NCBI GenBank assembly: GCA_025024175.1
Contig: QCXZ01000064.1
Location: 43,173,325-43,237,324, forward strand
Reading direction: 5' to 3'
DNA length: 64,000 nucleotides
DNA from: Rhyzopertha dominica
Lineage: Eukaryota > Arthropoda > Insecta > Coleoptera > Bostrichidae
Every line of letters begins with the position of its first letter. The first letter of the stretch is position 1. Below the pieces are notes generated by a model. That model saw only the letters and a list, made by a program, of their open reading frames with translations, did no database searches and was not told the DNA's origin. Position numbers and translations under genes: made by a program. This document shows, in pieces, positions 1 to 13,639 of this stretch.

Positions 1-1795
1 CAGGGACACAATTTTAGTTAGTTTTTAAAATTTTTCAAAAATATCTTAAAATCTTACAGAATTATCAAGTTGATTTAGATATTATTTTTCTATGGAAACT
101 TTTGCTTAATTTTTCCAGAATTATATATAGTATACATATTCATATAGAACTGCCAAATACTAATAGTACTTACTCAGTCTGAGAATCCTGGGAACTGTAA
201 AAATGTCGATTATAGAATGTGGCGTTCACTTTCGTGTTTGTGCTGGTAGATAACTAAGTGCTTCACAAGGAGAAAATGTCGTCCTATCTAGTTTTTCTTT
301 AGAAACTAAGGATAAAATGCTTTTTTCTATTTTGTGGTTGTGTATACTATTTTGGTAAAAATTCAAAACGAAAAATGATACTCGTTTCGGGTTTTCACCA
401 TTGTCTTTCTCACACAATAGCCTAAAAAAGGAAGCGAAAAAATATACCGTCTCATTTTTTGAGAACTTGATAAAAGTATGACAATTTTTCATGTGGCGCC
501 CTCTACAGTTATTTAGGGAAGCCAATTTTGAAATAATTTGTCAGTAATATTAATCTCCTTGGCCTCTCTCTAAAATGAGTCCTAGTTCTTTAAATTTGTT
601 TGAGGCGTTTATAAGATATAGCGTCTAGAAGTTTCTATTTTTCTTTGTAGTGAAGTTACAATGGCAACCCGATAAAAAGTGTTGTAATAAAAGTTTTAGG
701 TAATTAAACGAAGATTCTAAAAATTCTGTTTTTACTTACTTTTTATCGGGAAATTTTGGATTTATTTGCGTTTATTTGTAACGTGGTGTCAATTACGCCA
801 CATCGCGGGAAATGTAGGAACTTCAAAATATTTTTAGTGAATTTCTCTGGTACATTTTTATCTAATAATTTTTTCCGATAGCGTGAAGGTTTTTCAAGAT
901 ACAGCCGCTACGTACCCTTAGTTGATCACCCTGTATATTAGGTTGGTTTTGTATCCTTTACTCGTTATCTTTGTTACTTATTGTTTGTGCATATCCGTCT
1001 TATTACATTCTTTACGATGTTAATTACTTCTTTCCAGCTAAATTCTATAATTATTTCATAAGAGCAATGACATATATTATTGGACAATGCGATTTCACCT
1101 CTGATCAACACCTAAAACAATGCCGTTTGTTTCTCAGGAAATACAGTGAACGTCCATCCTCCATCGGCTTATGATACAATACTAAAGTAAATTCAGTTCT
1201 AGCATGAATTGACATATTTAATATGATATTTCATAGTAAAATATAACAAACATTGGCTATATCAGATTAAAGCAGTTTATTGTAACCACTATGCAGTTTT
1301 TTTTGCAAAACGTACAATATATAATATGTTACACCGAATTATGCGATTTTGTTTTCCTTTCTGTTACGGAGCAACTCATACATATTGAGCGAATTGAAAC
1401 AGCAAAATATTGCGTCTTAATAAATAACTAGACGATGGCAATTATAAAGTAATTTACTTCATGTCTTGAGAACTTTCCAAATTTGTGGCTTGGGTGGAAC
1501 GATGAAAGCAAACATTAACTTTAACTAGTAATAAATAATTTAAAAAACTGAAAAGCTTGTTCCTTTAATATTTTAATTAGGTAAATGTCGTATACTTGAC
1601 AACTATTCATTTAGGTAGTTTGAAGACAATGCTCAACGATCGCTTCGTCCATACAGTCATTTTTTTAAAACTTACATAACTGTACTGAAGTCAGGCGTGA
1701 GGGTATCGTCCAGTGTTATTGTAAAACCTAAAAGAAAATGGCACACTTGGTGTCAGTGTAGTTATCTACACTTTTCAGTAAAAATNTAGTCGANA
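1..1795. other. no gene recognised
   Basis: AT-rich non-coding DNA. The short open frames here show no domain signature. An isolated ACCCTGTA at 928-935 resembles the outer end of a Tc1/mariner-type inverted repeat, but I found no partner. Confidence 0.5.
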
Positions 1796-1799
1796 CTAT

Positions 1800-1890
1800 C
1801 GTCAAACAGTTCGATTGTAATAGCAAAACAAAGCACATTCAAACCAGTTTGTTTGCAAACTCTCCAATTGTGTGATTTTAGCATATATCA
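1800..1890 (+). repeat. short copy of a Penelope-associated dispersed repeat
   Basis: The block with AAACAAAGCACATTCAAA followed by a GTTTGTTTGCAAACT-like palindrome recurs near 8136-8190 (+), 6527-6575 (minus) and in both arms of 13640-13814. In the 6.5 kb copy it encodes the C-terminal residues KQSTFK of a Penelope-like ORF. This copy also reads KQSTFKPVCLQT on the + strand. It is probably a scrap of the same element's 3' end. Confidence 0.45.
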
Positions 1891-3004
1891 CAATCAGCGT
1901 AGCTTTGAAATATTTCAATTTACTTCCAGTAATTAATTTATTACTAAAAAGCTATTTGTTACTTATGATTGTGCAAAATAGTTAATAATGCAACAGTAGT
2001 GACACAGTTAGTGTTAGTTGTCTAACAAGTTTACTGCACGGTAAGAAATAGTAGGTATATTTAATGAGTACTCAGTAGTTTGATTATAAAGTCAGAGGAA
2101 CAGGTAAAAAAATTCTTCTTGTCATTTTTTATGTAGAAATAATTCGACTAAGAGACTAATAAGAGAAAAACTTCGAAGTTTTCTGTTGACTTTATTATTG
2201 TAAGTAGCAGTAAAATCAAGTTGTAAAACTTATTGTAATGCTATTGTACAGGCCCTGATGATGGTCTGAATAAAGTCCACCGGAAGCTTTAGTAATTTTT
2301 AAGTTTTCCTTGTATCGCTCTCTTAGTTGGATTACCCTAATCAGGAAAAATATTATTCAGATTTTTCATTTGGATTCTCTATTGCAGACATTTCAGCAAA
2401 AGAAATACTAGTAGAAGATTAAAAAAAGTTCCTCATATTTCTCTTCGTTTCGTGCAAAACTCAACAGAGCACTAAGCTGACCAGATTCTGTTTACTTGTT
2501 ACTTTAAATGCAGTGCACGTGGATCATTATAAGGTACTGCACAAATTACGTCTTGTTATAAGTTGGGCAAATTATGCACTTCTAAATGCTTGACACGATC
2601 GGCTGGTATCGAGTCTGCTAAAATTGTCGACAGCAGTTGCAGACAACGGCGTAATTGGTGTACTCAAGCTAGTTTACTGCGGAGCTTTAGTACTTAGTCA
2701 AACACAAATAACAACCTTCGTCCTGGTGCTGGCGCCATCGGTGTATTAGTATTCACCACGTACACCTGTCCATGATTGTGCATTAATGTCCCTCATATCC
2801 GTCATGACTTATTGCTCCGCACGTGCAGATATGAGTGTAATTTGAACAATTTGCAGCTTTTGAGATACAAAGCTCTTTGTTGCAAGGCTCCTAAGAATAG
2901 TGGCAGTGTGTCGAAATCTGAAGTAATTTATTAATCAGATTGAATATACTAAGATCTAATCGCGGCAAAATATTTGAGCAGTGCAATTAGTAGACTCCTG
3001 ACCC
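1891..3004. other. no gene recognised
   Basis: Non-coding. The only notable motif is CTGATGATGG...CCGGAAGC at about 2255-2292. It looks like a decayed relative of the hammerhead-like hairpin at 15.9 kb, but its core is broken and stem I does not pair. Confidence 0.4.
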
Positions 3005-5895
3005 TACAAATTAATAATATTAATAATACCTTTATTTCTTTATGACCATAATACATATGATATAAGATACGTCAATAACAATAAAAATACTAACGACAAT
3101 TAAATGTAAATAAACAAATAAGAGAAATCGCCAGCACATGCTTCAGACAGAATTATAGCTTATAGCTTAGCAAAGTACTCTCCTACTGAACAAAAGCATT
3201 ATTTGATTATAAATGATTTTAATTTAAGTTTAAAACTTTTCTCTCCCACTTCCCCTTTTAAATACTGAGGAAGTTTATTAAAGAGCTTTGAACATTGGTA
3301 AAGTATGTATGGTCTGACTGGGTTCTTATGCATTGAGCATTTCTTGTGTAGTAGTCATGGTAAGTACATACCATTAGGGTCGAACAAATGTCTATTTTTA
3401 AACACAAACATGCAACATTTATATATGTATAAGTACAAAATAGAGTCATAATTTTTCCTTTATCATTGTGGGTCTTTAAGTCTTCCTGGATTTTACGTTG
3501 TACATGAGTCGCACTAGCCTCTTCAGTAAGATAAACACTTCTGTCCCTCTTCCCCACAATATTATGTTATATGAAAGATATGAATGTGCCAGAGCATAAT
3601 ATGCATTTTATATATCTTCTGTATTTAGTGTTTTCTTTAGATGTATAATTACATAGTAAGCCGAACTCAGTTTTTACAAATATAATCTATTTGGCTGTTC
3701 CAAGAAAGTCTTTCATCTAAATAGGACCCTAGGAATTAAGCAGACGCAGTTAGAGTTTAACATCCCTTAAAATTAAGTTGTACAGTATTATTAAAATTTA
3801 AGATTAGTCTGTTTTTACTGCACTAATCAGACACTTCTCTAATAGCAGATGCAATCAACGCCTCAACTTAATTTTTTTGTTTCTGCTGCCACAACAATCG
3901 AGATGTCATCGGCAAACATGACTACTCTGCCAGAACCAGGCAAATCATTCACATAATATAAGGCAAAAATGAGCCTTGAGATACACCTAAGTCCAATGTT
4001 TGTCCTTAAGATTTTATATTATTGGCTTTAACCACTAATTTTCTTTCGCGCAAAAAAGAAACAATCCATTCCAACGGTACGCCCCTAATCCCCAAAGAGA
4101 ATAGTTTTTTGTATACGTTATCACAGTTGACCATGTCAAAAGCAGCTGTCAGATCAAACAACAACACCGCAGTGGGCTTGTTGTCATCGATAGACTTGTG
4201 TATATGGCTTAAAAATGCACAGATACTGATTCTATAGAACGCTATGCTAAGAGTCTACAAGTATTTTGTTAGCATTAGTGTAATCAATAAGTCTAGAGTA
4301 TACAAGTTTTTCAAATATTTTTGAAAAAACACTTAACACGGAAATGGGTTTTCAACGCAGTTTGTTTTTCCTCTCTTGTGCACTGGAATAACGGTAGCAG
4401 TTTTCAAGGTATCAGGAAATTTACCTTGTCGTATTGATAAATTAATTATATAAGCCAAAGGCATGCTAAAACTTTCTATGACAAGCTTTATTAGCCAAAC
4501 CGGAATACCGTCGCTACCGGATGAGTTTTTATTGTTCAAACCCTGGACTATCTGATACACATCTTTCGCACTATGTGGTTTGTAAAAAATACTGTTTAAC
4601 ACTGGTTTATTTGTTATAGTGCAATTATCTTTCAGGTTATTTGCACCAAAGTGTTGTTTTGTTCGAATTGCTGTAGTTGCTGAAAAAAAGTTAGCAAAGT
4701 GGTCGCGTATTTCCTCGTTGTTTGCTTACACTTTCTCCATTTACTGTTAGCTTTATTGGTTCCCTATTATCCGTTGGTTTGTTCCTTCTACAATTGATTA
4801 TTTTCCAGGCTTCCTTCACTGGATTTGAGAACTGTCTAATTTGGTTCCCATAATATCATTCTTTGCTTTTTTATGCTTTTTTGGGATCTTTCTTCTTCTT
4901 TTTGTAACGTTCAATAAACACAGGGTTTAGTGAGAAGCTTAAGTCTGTGCAACTTTTTTAGTTCTTTTTCTTCTAGAATTATATTATTGGTTACCCAGGA
5001 TTTCTTTATCTTGGTATTTGGCACTCTAAGCGTTCTCAAGGGACAATTTTTATCCAAATAGTAAAGAAAATTTGCTATAAAAACACTGTAGGCCTCATTC
5101 GTTTCATGACAATCAAAGAGTTCCATCCAAGTTTCCCCATCTATTTCTCGCTTAAAGTTTCTTAAGTTGTCACTATTCATGTTCCTTGAGTGAAGTTCTT
5201 TTACGAATACTTTTTTGTTAATGCAAGCAGTTGTATGGTGATAGATATATTACTTTCTGTTGAGCAAAATGGTCAGATATGTTTACATTGATAATAATGT
5301 CTTCGTACATCTCTCTCGGAACATCAGTAACCATATAGCCAATCTGTGAATAAGTTGTTAGTCCATTCTTACTAGTAAAAACACGAGTTGGCTTGTTAAT
5401 GAGCTTTCTACCTACTGTAAAAAGATGATAAGCCATCTATGTTAAGGTCACCAGATAAAACTATGTAGTGACCCTTTATTTTTATTTCAGACAGGAACTG
5501 TGTAACCTGTTCCAGAAATAGTTCGTTGTCTCCCTGTGGAGGCCGGTAGACGGCCAAAATATGATATCTTAACCTTCCCATGTTTAGTTGTATTGTACAA
5601 CATTCTATGTGCAATTCTAGGCTATAATTTTGGACAAGTTCAATACAAGATGTCATGTTTACGTATACATCTTTTACATAGATGACAACACCCCCGTGTT
5701 TATGTTTAGTTCTGCAAAACTAGCTAGAAATCGTGTAACCCAATAAATTAATATGGGGATCGAATCCCTTTGCTAGGAATCCAGCTTTCAGTTACGCAGA
5801 TGACATCTGGTTGATACTGTGCTAGTAATACTTCCATCACGCCGATTTTGTTAACCAGAGAGTATACGTTTATGTGCATTATAGCTAGTTTACTG
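3005..5895 (-). mobile_element. degenerate Jockey/CR1-type non-LTR retrotransposon
   Basis: Reading the minus strand from about 5890 downward gives, in order, endonuclease, linker, reverse transcriptase and ORF2 C-terminal region. The 3' end falls near 3005-3040 in a short TAATATTAATAA-type tail, as is common for CR1/Jockey-like elements. No ORF1 is visible upstream, so the copy is probably 5'-truncated. Several frameshifts and stops show it is dead. No target duplication was identified. Exact clade assignment (Jockey versus CR1/L2) would need a phylogeny. Confidence 0.8.
3258..5895 (-). pseudogene. ORF2 endonuclease-reverse transcriptase, decayed
   Basis: This is the enzyme that would nick target DNA and copy the element's RNA there. 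Endonuclease start: HINVYSLVNKI, then QPDVICVTESW (about 5890-5770), GGVVIYVK, and AVYRPPQGD with SGDLNID (5408-5656). The RT entry motif is SSGSDGIPVWLI with VIPVHKRG (4333-4602), then VFSKIFEKLVYSRLIDY. LFDLTAAFDMVNCDNVYKKL follows (4237-4100), then GVSQGS, YVNDL and the catalytic FADD (3990-3870). The C-terminal signature HDYYTRNAQ...NKLPQYLKGE lies at 3250-3400. At least four frame changes and a stop after the endonuclease entry motifs break it. Confidence 0.8.
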
Positions 5896-6520
5896 GTTTT
5901 CTGCTACTATTTGGTTTACTACCAGCTGCGCTGATTGGCCGAAAAAAATCGGTATTATATAAGTGATCTTCGTTTGGTTTCAGTTTGTTAATTTAGAATT
6001 GATTTATATCAACACAAAATGCTTCATTAGAGTTAATTTGAACATACTACTTGGGCAAATACCAAATATATATGTATATGTATTTTTTAATTAGTGATAC
6101 GTTTCTAAACTAGTTTTGAATTCAGCTTAATGTCTTAAATGAACTGCTCCTTAAAGATCGGGAAAACTATGCTACCTATTTACATAAATAAGTTTTTATG
6201 AATCATTTATATCTAGGTATATTATGTATCAAGCACATCTTCAAAAGTTCAACCCGTTTACTTACGATAGGAAGTATATAACAATAATTTCTAACTTTAA
6301 TTTTATTATGTTTAGAGTAGACTATTTTCCTTGGGATTATGATTTAGAATAAAACTAACATCCTGGCTAAGTTCGTTCTTTTTCGATTTACGGAGCATTT
6401 TTCAAATCTGACCGATTTATATTGTCGCTCATATTTCGATTTTTATATAATAACAGTCACCGAATTTTTTACTGCTTTAGAACTATGTGATTTGGTAGCG
6501 TGATTGTACATAAAACTAGC
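5896..6520. other. no gene recognised
   Basis: AT-rich stretch between the non-LTR copy and the Penelope-like fragment. Nothing supportable was seen. Confidence 0.4.
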
Positions 6521-6526
6521 TTAGGT

Positions 6527-7090
6527 AGCTTGGAAACAAGCTGATTATTTGAATGTGCTTTGTTTCACGAATTTTATCGGACAGCTACGACAATCGGTTC
6601 GACCACAACTGCCATTTTCGAAGGGCATCAAAACTATACTGAACTCAGAAAGCAGAACTTTGTCCATGTCCCTTATTTTACAGAGTTTGTAATAAAATCT
6701 CTTGTCTGGTTTATAATTTCGGTAGTTTCGACGAGGGAATTTATTTTTGCTTATTTGTTTTTCTGTTCTGTTAGTTCCTATCCAATATATTTTTTTCCAG
6801 AACAATACGTTCTTGATAATTTCTTCTTCCGTTGTAAAAAGTTTTTTTTTTAATTCGACATAAAAATTTCGGCCAAGATTGAAGACAAAGCTGAAGCCAT
6901 TAGCAGTCCATCGGCTTGCTTGCAGTATGTCATCATACGTGAAATAGCCTTTCACATTTCCGCAATACCTAATACCTAATTAAGTTCTTTTCTGTGTTAA
7001 CTAGAAGGGGTTATTTTATTTTTAAGAATTGCTAAAAGCTCATTTAGGGGAACAGACATGAAAACATTAGACAAGTCAAAGCACACAATA
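6527..7090 (-). pseudogene. Penelope-like element ORF fragment (tentative)
   Basis: Two pieces on the minus strand fit a Penelope-type reverse transcriptase. At 7086-6997 the frame reads FDLSNVFMSVPLNELLAIL, which resembles the Penelope RT block with a catalytic aspartate before LxTNVPLxE. A separate 136-codon frame at 6955-6545 ends GSCGRTDCRSCPIKFVKQSTFK-like. Its Cys-rich CGRxxCRSCP segment is like the cysteine cluster before the GIY-YIG domain. The RT motif C region between them is missing, so the copy is internally deleted or scrambled. The RT block is more convincing than the Cys segment. Confidence 0.5.
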
Positions 7091-8135
7091 TTGGTATTGA
7101 TAATTTTTTACCTTGTTTGCGAAACCTACGGAATTCTTCAATTATGCATATTCGCCAATATTGTAACACTATCCATGTCAATCCAAATACAGCGTGGAGA
7201 ATTCCGTATGTTTCGAGAACAACGCAAAAGAATTAACAATACCAAATAACACTTTTCTTGTGTTCATTGATGTGTCTAATCTTTTCACTTACATCCGTCA
7301 AATGAACTTTAAGCAATTATCAAAAATAAAATAAATAGCTCAGATCTATCAAACACAGAAGAAACTGAACTATTAAATATTGCAGGATTATGCGTGGTTA
7401 TTTTATTTTTATTTATTTTTATTGAATTCTTGAATTCTGAAGAAAAACTTTTATTCCAGTCCAGATACGAGCCTGTGTTCCATAGTTTAATAAAAGCTAG
7501 TAACTACACCGTTTAAACAGGAAAGGTTTAATAAACAGTTAACAACCATTAATTAGTAGCGTCTAAAATGGATACGATGCCAAAAATTTTGTACCACATG
7601 CTTCAAACACAATATTTATCTAGAACACAAATAACGTTGTACGATGCTAAAATAAATGATAAAAACAGTAGAAGTAAATAAATGTAATTTCGAGACCTAA
7701 TCAACTTTAACTAAAAAACCAGAAGTAGAATTTACCAACTACAATGTGTGTTTTGTTATATTTTATACATGGGATAAATAGGTAAAGCCGTTAAAATGGG
7801 ATTAAGGAACGTATTGCAAGTCTAAACTCAAATAAAGGCACAACAGATTCTGCTGAGCACTGCATTAGATAGCTTAGATCTAAACATTAAAGTCTTTTAT
7901 TGCGAGAGAAAAGGTAAAAACTAAGCCTCTTAAAACATTTGTAAATTAAAAAGGCATAACATAAAAGAACATAAATTTGGCAAATAAGCAAAAAGGTCCG
8001 ATACGCGTTTGATATTACTCAAATTATAAAGTCGATCTTTAAAGCCAGGGCAGCCTCTAAGCTTAGTATAGTTTTGATGTTCTTTGAAAATTACTATTAT
8101 GGTCAAAACGATCTATAAATATCGTAAAACCTGTG
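7091..8135. other. no gene recognised
   Basis: AT-rich sequence with a T/A-rich low-complexity run at about 7400-7425. No coding or repeat feature could be supported. Confidence 0.4.
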
Positions 8136-8190
8136 AAACAAAGCACATTCAAACACTCTGCTCGTTTCCAGACTACTTAATTAAGAATAT
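8136..8190 (+). repeat. short copy of the 1.8/6.5 kb dispersed repeat
   Basis: GTGAAACAAAGCACATTCAAA matches the repeat at 1800-1890 and the ORF end at 6.55 kb. The following palindromic part has diverged. Confidence 0.4.
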
Positions 8191-11100
8191 TTCGCAATGA
8201 ATGCGCCTTCGAAACCAGTCACCTTATTCTATTATATTTTTGTATAATTCACAATAATAATTGTGCCGTATTATCTAGGATAAATCTATATATTACAATT
8301 TTGCCTTCGTCACTGTACATTTTTCAACATTTGGCCGTGGATCTCGTTTCCCACCAGTTTCGAAAGTAAAAAAGGCAAAAAAAGCGAAATATATAAGAAA
8401 CATATTAGTTACATGCTATAGGTAACGCGGTAATAATTCACGTGTGTGATTAGTTGGTTGGGGTTCATTGGGTTCAGTTAACAACCTAACACTGGATTTA
8501 TCCATTATTGGAACTAAACTAAATAGTTTTGTATATGTGTTTTACAAGCTGCTAACATAGCAGTCGTGGCAAGACCCTGCCGAGCGTTTGCGAATGCCAT
8601 CGTTTTCGCATTGAGTTTTGGTGATTGATTTGTATAATTCGGTAGTATTTCTGTTTCGGTTATACGTGCCNCAACATGAATAANANCATGTAAATTGTAA
8701 TACTCCAGCAAAACTGCACCAAAACATAGTTTATGAAATCGTCCTTCAACGAAATAGCCCCAACAACTAGTAGCAAATATACGAATATGACTAAATAAAT
8801 AATATTATATACGATTCTCCGCTGCAATTCATCTTTTGGAAGTAGCGTCAATGGCTTATTGCTCAACTACAAAATAGAATATTTGTAAATATGTTATCAT
8901 TTTGTTCCCTATAGATGCATTTATTTTTACAGCAGGTAATTAATATTACATTTTTGCTTTCTTAGGTTGGTATTCGTGGACGTTGCCTTCTTCAGATTTC
9001 CTTACTTTTCCCTTCATAGAACGAAACCGTACAACCAAGAATGATTTACGGTCAGATTATAGGTTATCGTCCGCGTGCCCGCTTGGCTTATCCCACAGAA
9101 CCAGCGGTGTGGCGCATATTACTTTTGTATGAATTTATTACTCACGTTACGTATGCCAGAATGACGGTCGGTCCCTTCCTATGATTTTCAGTAAAATATG
9201 TGATCGCGTCTCTCGAGGTTCCAAGTACAATGTACACAAGATAGACGCAGAAGCTTTTGTGTTGCATTCAATGTACTTCTACTTTTTCTCGTGTAGTTCT
9301 TTTTCCTATTTAATATCTGTTGTTCGTTTTAATGACTGATTTGTGCAAGTAGTTCGTACTATTATTATTGACACTGAGAATGCAGTTTAGATTGTGGTTC
9401 CTGGCCTTTGAAGTTTTCGCATTCAGTTTTTTCTATTGATAGCCAAATCTCATATAAACGATATAAGCCTCCTCCCTTAAATTGTAAATTAAGCTCAAAA
9501 CGATGTCATCTTCTACACACCATTTTCACAGGCATTGCAATCTGGGCCAGTTTTAATTTGTTTTGGAGGTCGTACGTGTTCCAGATCTTAGATCCACAGT
9601 TGCTTATTCAAATTAAATGGTATTTATTTCGAAACACAACCATTGATTTATTTTCCTCGTTGTCGAACTTTTTCTGTCCTTGGAACTTAAGACCTATTTG
9701 TAGCAGTTATTTGTCAACATTTGTCAAATATAGGAACATCTTTATATGGGGTGGCCCATTAGTGTATAAACTGCTTTTTACCCCTCTGCCATATAAGTAC
9801 GGGGTGGTTTGTTAAATACAATGATTTGTTTAGTTTTTTTAATGGAACGTCCTATATATTATTGCATACTTCTTAAATTTTGATGTGATTTTGTGTAACG
9901 TACATGGGGTCTATGATTGTACAATTAAGTATCTTATTTTTTAATCATTATGCAATACGCACACATAAAATATAAAGTATTCCATTAAGAAATGTATAAG
10001 TGTATGTGCTCAGGATACTCAAAGATATTGTTATATACTTCACGCGCTCCCAGAGTTTCAAAAAGTGTAATAAGAATTCCATAATCCTCCGTCCGTGCAC
10101 TAATGAGATATCCTGTATAGTTTAGCATGTACTGCGCGCTTTTTTTACATTGTGTTACAGAGAATACACGTTTAAGCATATTCTGCCTACAGTTTTACTA
10201 GTTTTAGGTAAGACTGCGTCTATCTATCGATATATAATTCTTATGAAGTAACCGAAATATACACACGCTCTGTTTTCGGTTCGTGCGAAGTTTTCCAAGG
10301 CTATTTTCATAGGCTTCCGTTTTACTTTTCGCAATTTTTGCGTAGCCGTCTTTATTGGAAGGCCGGACCATAGTAGAATTGACAACAGGGCGTATACGTC
10401 CTACCAGACTCCTGTCAGGATCAGCTAGTTAAGGTGCGAAAGTGATGTATATGCACGTCGTTAAGTATATGAAGGTAAAATCAGTACAGTAAATAAAGGT
10501 AAGGTATTGTATTTCGCATTTACGAAAACGATGTTAGTGTGTGTTACGTAGGTAAACCAGAGTCGGTACATATTTCTTTTTGTCGACGTTGAACCCTTAA
10601 GCTGGTGGCTAGTCATATGCCTGTGTGTAATGGTTTTGTAGGCCTCGTTGACAGATTTATTTTATTAATTCTTGTTATAAGGAACTGAAAGAGCACAGGC
10701 TAGACATTAAAAACAATATATATAGTTAGGCTAAAGTAATAGCCTATATTCTGGTATATTCGAGAGTTCGAAATTGTAGGAACAAAACAATTAGATGTTT
10801 ACTATTTGCTACATATTAGAGGTTATGATGGGATCCAATCTATCACTAATATGTCCCCCTGCAACTTTGTATTCTGACGACTTTCCTGTCAAATGCAAGC
10901 GGACATTTACTAATGAAAAAAAGAAGAGCCTCATCAAGAAAAGAACACTCAATATCAGATCTTGAAGCGTTAAAAATTAACGTAAAGACAAAATTGTTTC
11001 ATATTACCTGGCTTTTGGATGTAACTATAATCACTATATATGTACTTTTGTAAGCTGGATGATATAACGGTTGTATAATGTAGATGTGCAATATGGGCCT

Positions 11101-12439
11101 ATTATAGATAGGAGCGTAATAATTACTAAGAACTTAAAATTACAATTTGCTGAAACTGTGTTCATATTTCATGTTCTTTATTTTATCATGAACACTAAAT
11201 TGTTATATAACTTATAGTCGTATTTCATAATTTTAGTTTTGAATCTTGGTTATTAAGTTGTTTGCAATATTTATATACTCGTATTAAATTGAGTAAAAAC
11301 AACTATCCGACTCGATCAGACGTAGCGATCAGCTGTGCGCTGTTGCCAGTTGCAGTAGACCTGGTGTTTCGCTGAAAACGGCTATGCTTTCTTTTTTTTA
11401 ATATGTTATAAACACACCACTGACATCACCAAACAAGATAAATATAAAGAACAAAGAAGTAGTTTTTCAGTAGGCCGAGGCGGGGCACCTTCTCATTATA
11501 TTGCTCCTGTCAGCCAATTCCTTGGTAACAATTTCCAGGGGCATTGAATTTGACGAAGAATAAATTTATTAGTCTCCTTTAAAAAATAATAAGATTTATT
11601 TAAGTTTCGATTTCAGGAAGTTTATATACATCAACGTCACTCCCACCGCCAGCGTAGGTTAGCTATACACTAATACCTGCTAATGCAAGCAAAAGTAGTC
11701 TTTAAACTACGCAGTGCAAAGTTGCCTAAAGATCGCCTGTTATACCGCTCGTCGCGTTACTAGTGTAAAAACATAAGCATAATGAGCAATACAGCATTTT
11801 ATCTGATACGTAATTGACGCTTCCAGGGCCGGAGTGCGTCCTGGTATGTAATTCAGTGTTATCTGGCCGTTGTCGCGATTTCTTTTTCGTTGACGTTTCG
11901 GCCACTGCTATAATGGGCATCTTTAAAGCTAAATTCATAGTAGTAGTTGCTAATCTGAAGACAGCGAAGAAGAAATCGCCACGATAGCGCGGCCAACTAA
12001 CCCGTAATCACGGCTACCATTATTACTGCTCTGAATCCTTCATTTCGCTATTATGGGTGCTATGCATTCACTTCAAGCTGGAAAGATACTTACTGAGGGA
12101 AATAAACTTGCAATAAATGTCTCAATTTGAGATGGTACTTTGTACATAATAGAGAAAGTGATGTCGCCTAATAATTATAATACTGGTAGTCGGTCCTGTT
12201 TCTCTAGAAAATGGTTTAGGTTTTACAGAAAACTAATATAAAAATTACATAGCAATAATGTATGAAGGTAGATTTGTCACACCTTAAGTTGCATGTGCCA
12301 AATGACAAAAGATCACATAAATCAACTCCTGTCGGTGAAAGTTATTTCTAAGTGCTATATGAGACTTGTTACTAGCTGAAAAAGTGTTTAACGTACAAAC
12401 AGTATGCAATAGATAATACTGTTGTAGGCAATATATTTT
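8191..12439. other. long gene-free stretch
   Basis: No coding domain, RNA gene or clear repeat was recognised over about 4 kb. Ambiguous bases occur near 8672-8686. The 135-codon frame at 9408-9815 has no recognisable motif, a skewed composition (many Ser, Phe, Leu, Tyr) and no supporting signals, so I do not call it. Confidence 0.4.
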
Positions 12440-12447
12440 TTGTATTT

Positions 12448-12524
12448 TGATCCTAAACTAACATTTTTCATTTCATTTTCAGGTGAGTGATTTTCTTCTT
12501 TCATTGCCGAATATACGGGTGAGT
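12448..12524 (+). promoter_or_regulatory. back-to-back splice signals: recursive splice site or 36-nt microexon
   Basis: A branch-point-like TCCTAAACTAAC (from 12451) and a pyrimidine tract (ATTTTTCATTTCATTTTCAG, ending at 12482) form a strong 3' splice site. It is followed with no gap by a full 5' splice site, GTGAGTGA, at 12483. A second identical GTGAGTGA begins at 12519, so a 36-nt segment (12483-12518) is bounded by acceptor and donor. It reads VSDFLLSLPNIR with no stop. An acceptor fused to a donor is the hallmark of recursive (ratchet) splice sites in long insect introns, and a second downstream donor is the arrangement of an RS-exon. An ordinary cassette microexon is the alternative. 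No expression evidence is available. Confidence 0.45.
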
Positions 12525-13639
12525 GAACAGCTAAGAGCGTATTATACACATTATGTTATATTAACTGGCAGTTGATTAGGTCACAAAGGAGGTCTTGTCA
12601 GTTGTGGTTTATCGGCGCACATGGCGCAGTTCGCTTTCATACGTTGGAATAATCCGATGATATTAAGTTCGCACTAATTGCAAACTGCGCAATCAGTCAA
12701 ATTATTCAGTACGTTGGAACTCCCCAACAACAGTTTTAGCTGCGGTCATGCTGACAACTTTAGAACGTCGAAATGACTGAAATGGTCGTTCGATCATTTT
12801 CTATGGTTATAGATTAAAGGATATTTTAATTACCTGAAAACGGTCCAATAGCTTCGTTACTTATTTTATGTTCTTTTAACAGAGATCAGTGATTCCATAT
12901 ACTATAGGGAACATGCGGGTTGACTAGTAGCGCAACCGGTGGTGAAATAACGCAAGATTGAGGTATACACAGCATGACAACGACGAATTCAATCAGTATA
13001 CATTTGCTTTAATATTGTATGGGAAGCGCGCAATACATTGAAAAATATCTAAATCCCCAAGAAATTGTTGTGTTGTGGAACGTAATAATCCTGAGAATTC
13101 GTGTGGCAGCAAAAACATACGCTTTTGCCGATTTCCTGGACAGCTTTGAGAAGCTGAACTAAAACAACGTTGGATTAATGTCATCAATAGAAAAAAGATA
13201 TAGATACTGTATGCTGTATGCTATAGTATGTATGTAGGTATACCTATTACAAAACGACTTGACCCGCGAGAAATGGTTGCGCAGAAGAACCAAATGTAGT
13301 GTAGGGCGTTCGTTTGTCGGCTACAGCTTAAATGAAAAACAATATTGTCACTTTCGCTTGGAATTTCTTAACAGATTCTAACCCTGCGTCTAATAACCAA
13401 GCACGTGTAGCATGAATAACAAACATAACAGGTTAACAGAATGTTTTCAGGATGGTTTAGCGCTCGTTCGGTACTACGCGATAGTTGACGATCTTCAAAA
13501 CAAGGTCCGCCTTCGCGCATCTCGCGTGTTAAATCGTTTTATACCAGCTTATAGATACCCATTTATATTTGCACTAACAATGAATGCCATAAAATGAAGA
13601 TGGAAAACTAAATTTGTAATAATTGTTATTGGTCATTAT
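12525..13639. other. no gene recognised
   Basis: Non-coding sequence. Short frames on both strands lack domains or context. Confidence 0.4.

Noticed and set aside
2255..2292. CTGATGATGG...CCGGAAGC hairpin
   Set aside because: An extra base disrupts GAAA, stem II is weak and stem I does not pair. Kept only as a possible decayed relative.
9408..9815. 135-codon open frame on the + strand
   Set aside because: No recognisable domain, composition typical of AT-rich DNA, and no splice or promoter context.
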